Shown here piece after piece: positions 5,710 through 8,354 of a DNA stretch of 8,354 nt (position 1 is the first letter of the stretch; each line of letters opens with the position of its first letter). This DNA comes from Deltaproteobacteria bacterium (GTDB taxonomy: Bacteria; Desulfobacterota; Desulfobacteria; Desulfobacterales; C00003060), in assembly GCA_003647435.1 (NCBI GenBank), contig QMMV01000063.1:1-8354 (forward strand). The letters are read 5' to 3'. A program made the position numbers and the translations under genes. The notes below the pieces were generated by a model that saw only the letters and a list, made by a program, of their open reading frames with translations, was not told the origin of the DNA and made no database searches.

Positions 5710-6803
5710 GATTTCTGGCGCTTTTGAAGAAAGAGTTGCTTCAATTTACAAGGAATCGCGGCCTCGTTATCCTTGTTATCTACTGTTTTACCCTCGATGT
5801 ATATATTGCCGGCGTAGGAATTGATCTTTCTCTGAAGAATGCAAAATTCTACGCCTACGACATGGATTTCAGCGCAGAGAGCCGTCAGATGGTTTCAAAA
5901 CTGCTGCCTCCGTGGTTTGCGTTCCATGGTTATTTGTTAAACGATTCTCTTATAGATGAAGTCCTGCTCAACGATAAGGCAATTGGTGTTGTTTCTATCC
6001 CGAGTGATTTTTCAAAGGACCTAAAGAAGGGCAGGGCCAGACTTCAATTGCTGATAAACGGCTCTGAGGCCCTTATGGGTTACCTCTTTTCAGGATATGC
6101 CGGCCAGGTTTTCCTTGATTATTCTCTAAAAAAAGCTGGGATAAAAAAGGAGAATTTTCCGATAGCGGAGGAGAAAACAAGGGTCTTTTTTAACCCGAAC
6201 ATGGACAGCAAATACTTCATGGGTATCTCGGAGCTGCTTAGCGTGCTTGTAATGCTTGTCTTTATCTTGCCTGCCGCGGCCCTGGTGAGGGAAAAAGAAA
6301 TGGGAAACATCGAGATGCTTCTCATTTCACCAGTTCAACCCCTTGAATTCATGATCGCAAAAGTCCTGGTGATGGCCGGGATAATAATTGTCGGTGTGAC
6401 GGTTAGTGTGTTTCTTATCATCAAGGGAATCCTTGCAGTCCCTTTCAGGGGAAGCTTTTTGCTTTTTCTTTTGTTCACACTCGTTTTTATCTTTACCACT
6501 TCGGGGTTCGGGCTATTTATCGGTGCTGCGGCGAAAAACATGCTCCAGGCGTCACAGTTGTCAATACTTATCCTGATGCCTACCCTTTTCCTTTCTGGTT
6601 CCTGGACGCCTATCGAGGCGATGCCGGCCTGGATGCAACCATTGACCTACATTTCTCCGCTTAAATATTATATGGACGCCAGCTATGGAATTGCCTTAAA
6701 AGGGGTGGGATTAAACTTTTTATGGCCGGAATTGCTCGGTCTGACTGTACTTGGGCTGATCCTTTTTGTGCTCAGCATCCGTTTACTAAAGAGGGTATTT
6801 TAA
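5706..6803 (+). CDS. ybhR: ABC-2 type permease subunit, YbhR-like
   Basis: Encodes 365 residues; E. coli YbhR is about 368. It should pair with the preceding permease to form the membrane channel. It begins MRFLALLKKELLQFTRN, the usual cytoplasmic entry helix, then a first membrane helix (about 18-37), an extracytoplasmic domain (about 38-172) ending in FFNPNMDSKYFM, and further membrane segments near 173-194, 222-240, 250-274, 280-298 and 339-360. The coupling segment LVREKEMGNIEMLLISPV is at 193-210, and the C-terminal block GSWTPIEAMPAWMQPLTYIS (298-317) followed by PLKYYMDASYG is the typical ABC-2 signature. GAGGG at 5697-5701 provides a ribosome binding site, and the ATGA overlap points to coupling with ybhS. 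This is the last gene of the operon; the next gene is convergent. Confidence 0.92.
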   Translation: MRFLALLKKELLQFTRNRGLVILVIYCFTLDVYIAGVGIDLSLKNAKFYAYDMDFSAESRQMVSKLLPPWFAFHGYLLNDSLIDEVLLNDKAIGVVSIPSDFSKDLKKGRARLQLLINGSEALMGYLFSGYAGQVFLDYSLKKAGIKKENFPIAEEKTRVFFNPNMDSKYFMGISELLSVLVMLVFILPAAALVREKEMGNIEMLLISPVQPLEFMIAKVLVMAGIIIVGVTVSVFLIIKGILAVPFRGSFLLFLLFTLVFIFTTSGFGLFIGAAAKNMLQASQLSILILMPTLFLSGSWTPIEAMPAWMQPLTYISPLKYYMDASYGIALKGVGLNFLWPELLGLTVLGLILFVLSIRLLKRVF

Positions 6804-6813
6804 GAGTAACATG

Positions 6814-6859
6814 GGTGACCCCGTTGTCCTTGTCTTTGGCCTAAGGAAATAGGGTCGCC
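6814..6859. terminator. Candidate stem-loop between convergent genes
   Basis: GGTGACCC (6814-6821) pairs with GGGTCGCC (6852-6859) over 8 pairs including one G-T, and TCCTT (6827-6831) pairs with AAGGA (6843-6847) within the loop. It starts 11 bases after the ybhR stop and ends 30 bases before the stop of the convergent gene, a position suited to ending both transcripts. The usual T run is missing: the plus-strand side continues TAAGTCATTTT. I call it a possible terminator or 3-prime-end protecting hairpin. Confidence 0.45.
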
Positions 6860-6888
6860 TAAGTCATTTTGGCTAATATACAGCCGAT

Positions 6889-7848
6889 TCACTCCTCCAC
6901 AAGCGCCTTGCCGTATCTCAAACGTTCCCCCATGGCCCTAAGATCCCTGTCATTCCTTTGTGATTCATCATATGATGACAACATGGAATCGGACAATAGT
7001 TTCCTGCCTTCTTTGTCCATGCCTATCTTAGTAGCCATGTAGTAAATGAGCGCAGGACGAATTGCCGGGTCGTATGGCAAAAGCGAGGCGATGCCACCTG
7101 AGTTTGCAAGGCGTATAATGGCAATCCTCTGAAGCCACAAATCCATCCCCGAAAAATCCGGAAGGTAGGATGGATTGTTTGTAAGTAATTGATATGTGAT
7201 GTTCCTATCATCCTTCTTATATGGTAATAGCATAGTGCCGAAGAAGAAAAGCCGATAAAACAGCTCAAAAAGATAACACTCATCTTTGTTTCTTTCATTT
7301 AACCCATCAACGATACCGTTCCTTACACGATCATTCCTACTCAATCCTTTTCCCAATAACCACCAATCCACATAATAACGTAATGTCTGACGACAACTGA
7401 CCGCCAGAGCATCCCTGTCTGATAACAGCTCCGACCATCTTTCCTTTTCGAAGTAGGTTTCTGCCTCATACAGTCTCAGTAAGCAATTATCAACAAATGG
7501 AAACCCTGAGCCCAGGACGGCGTTTTTCGTCTCATGGGAACATTTCTTTCGGATAGCCTGTCGTACTGTTTTATTTTCTATCAGCTTCCAGTAATCAGAA
7601 TCGAATCCTTGCTTAAAGACGATTTCAAGTGTTCGACAAAGGATCACCTCATTGCATGCTTGGTCCTCATCGAGGTCATATAAGACGTCATTGGCGATCT
7701 CAACAGCTGCCAAGAAATCCTTGGCCTCCTGGAGACAGGGCCGAAAATAAAGGGAAAGATTGGCTTCAACGGATCGTTGCCCCTGCTGTCCCTTTGCCTC
7801 TTTCTTGACAACATCAATTGCAATCTCCTCCATGCAATAACCGCACAT
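6889..7848 (-). CDS. Hypothetical cysteine-containing, mostly helical protein
   Basis: Encodes 319 residues that I do not recognise. The start at 7848 is supported by AGGAAG at 7855-7860, 6 bases away. There is no signal peptide, and no segment is a clear membrane helix; the most hydrophobic stretch, around 193-209 (LFELFYRLFFFGTMLLPY), is aromatic-rich and probably buried. The composition (many Leu, Glu, Lys, Arg, regular hydrophobic spacing) suggests an all-helical cytoplasmic protein, perhaps of repeat type, but no repeat consensus is evident. There are nine cysteines (2, 5, 38, 65, 71, 103, 122, 152, 191); the MCGYC start gives a CxxC pair with no second pair that would complete a standard zinc site. 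The gene is convergent with the exporter operon and lies 61 bases downstream of another unknown gene on the same strand, with which it may be co-transcribed. Confidence 0.7.
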   Translation of the reverse strand: MCGYCMEEIAIDVVKKEAKGQQGQRSVEANLSLYFRPCLQEAKDFLAAVEIANDVLYDLDEDQACNEVILCRTLEIVFKQGFDSDYWKLIENKTVRQAIRKKCSHETKNAVLGSGFPFVDNCLLRLYEAETYFEKERWSELLSDRDALAVSCRQTLRYYVDWWLLGKGLSRNDRVRNGIVDGLNERNKDECYLFELFYRLFFFGTMLLPYKKDDRNITYQLLTNNPSYLPDFSGMDLWLQRIAIIRLANSGGIASLLPYDPAIRPALIYYMATKIGMDKEGRKLLSDSMLSSYDESQRNDRDLRAMGERLRYGKALVEE

Positions 7849-7854
7849 ATCTAT

Positions 7855-7860
7855 CTTCCT
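7855..7860 (-). promoter_or_regulatory. Ribosome binding site of the 319-residue unknown gene
   Basis: Reads AGGAAG on the minus strand, 6 bases before the ATG at 7848. It supports that ATG over the internal ATG five codons later and gives the CxxC-containing N-terminus. Confidence 0.65.
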
Positions 7861-7909
7861 ATTTGAAATACAAGTGGGCAGCTAAAGACTCAAGTTACTA
7901 TTCTCGCAC

Positions 7910-8354
7910 TTATGTCAATGTTACACAATAGATCAAGGCGTCATAAGGCCCTCGTAAAGCCGTTGATTCGAGTTCTTTTGGTTGGTATCCATACGTAGTT
8001 AGACTCTCTTGAAATTTTATATAATCGTTGGGATATCCCAATTGTGCTAAGGCGCATTCATACGTATAGGTTTCATCCTCCTTACATGCAAAGAGTTTTT
8101 CAACGTAATCCCGATGAATGTGATTGCACAAAATTCTTTCCAGTTGTGCTCTCCGGGAAATACTCTTGATAACCGTCCCATCTACAAACGGGTTGCATTC
8201 CGATGGATCGCCGCAGTTTGTTAATCTTCCATAACCTTGATACCGTTTGCCGACCTTGAGATAATGTTCGTATTTTCTGCTCCAATTGAAATGAAATAAT
8301 ATAAAACCGGGGATTATCTCAATCAGATAATGATAACAATTCTTATTCAAATTA
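7910..8354 (-). CDS. Unknown protein, 5-prime end cut by the window edge
   Basis: The frame ends in TAA at 7910-7912 and stays open to the right edge, giving at least 147 codons. It contains no internal ATG at all, and the only start-like codon near the edge is a TTG at 8348-8350 without a visible binding site, so the true start most likely lies outside the window. The visible part is soluble-looking and rich in Tyr and Cys: counting from the TTG, cysteines are at 5, 46, 52, 75, 89, 99 and 142, with NCGDPSECNPF and CNHIH standing out. A metal site is possible but not shown. I do not recognise the family. The same-strand neighbour 61 bases downstream is also unknown, which suggests a joint transcript. 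Confidence 0.6.
   Translation of the reverse strand, partial: NLNKNCYHYLIEIIPGFILFHFNWSRKYEHYLKVGKRYQGYGRLTNCGDPSECNPFVDGTVIKSISRRAQLERILCNHIHRDYVEKLFACKEDETYTYECALAQLGYPNDYIKFQESLTTYGYQPKELESTALRGPYDALIYCVTLT
8313..8331. repeat. Perfect 7-bp inverted repeat with 5-base loop
   Basis: ATTATCT (8313-8319) and AGATAAT (8325-8331) flank CAATC. It is AT-rich and lies at the 5-prime side of the visible unknown gene, inside the open frame if that frame is translated this far upstream. It may be an operator-like site if the true start were internal, but no suitable internal start exists in the frame, so chance is a fair explanation. Confidence 0.3.

Noticed and set aside
8100..8285. Minus-strand ORF of 61 codons near the right edge
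   Set aside because: It starts at a TTG without a binding site and lies inside the longer open frame that continues off the window.

Overview
The window looks like a chromosomal segment of a Gram-negative bacterium with moderate GC. A periplasmic adaptor (membrane fusion) gene implies an outer membrane. A DUF3047 secreted protein and an intergenic region full of degenerate palindromic repeats are compatible with the Desulfobacterota/deltaproteobacterial or Nitrospirota type of genome. The taxonomic guess rests on remembered family and repeat distributions, not on any search.

Layout: (1) 1-198 has no supportable gene. (2) 199-861, minus strand, encodes a secreted DUF3047 protein with a clear signal peptide and a strong ribosome binding site that fixes its start. 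(3) 862-1500 is a divergent intergenic region of about 640 bases holding several unrelated-looking inverted and tandem repeat elements. (4) 1501-6803, plus strand, is a four-gene ABC exporter operon: a HlyD-type periplasmic adaptor, an ATPase with two fused nucleotide-binding domains, and two ABC-2 permeases. This matches the gene order and protein architecture of Escherichia coli ybhG-ybhF-ybhS-ybhR. Two of the three junctions are 4-base ATGA overlaps; the ybhF-ybhS junction instead carries a 193-base gap with a hairpin and a possible 25-codon ORF. (5) 6804-6888 is a convergent gap with a stem-loop. (6) 6889-8354, minus strand, carries two cysteine-rich genes of unknown function in tandem, the upstream one running off the right edge.

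The four exporter genes together should form an inner-membrane pump: YbhS and YbhR make the membrane heterodimer, YbhF supplies both ATPase domains in one chain, and YbhG bridges the periplasm to an outer-membrane channel of TolC type, which is not encoded here. No TetR regulator equivalent to E. coli CecR is adjacent. The clearest mechanistic point is that the two ATP sites of YbhF are unequal: the deviations (no H-loop histidine in domain 1, no LSGG in domain 2) fall in the same composite site, leaving one site with all canonical motifs. I see no convincing new system; the least explained parts are the unknown gene pair at the right end and the repeat cluster.
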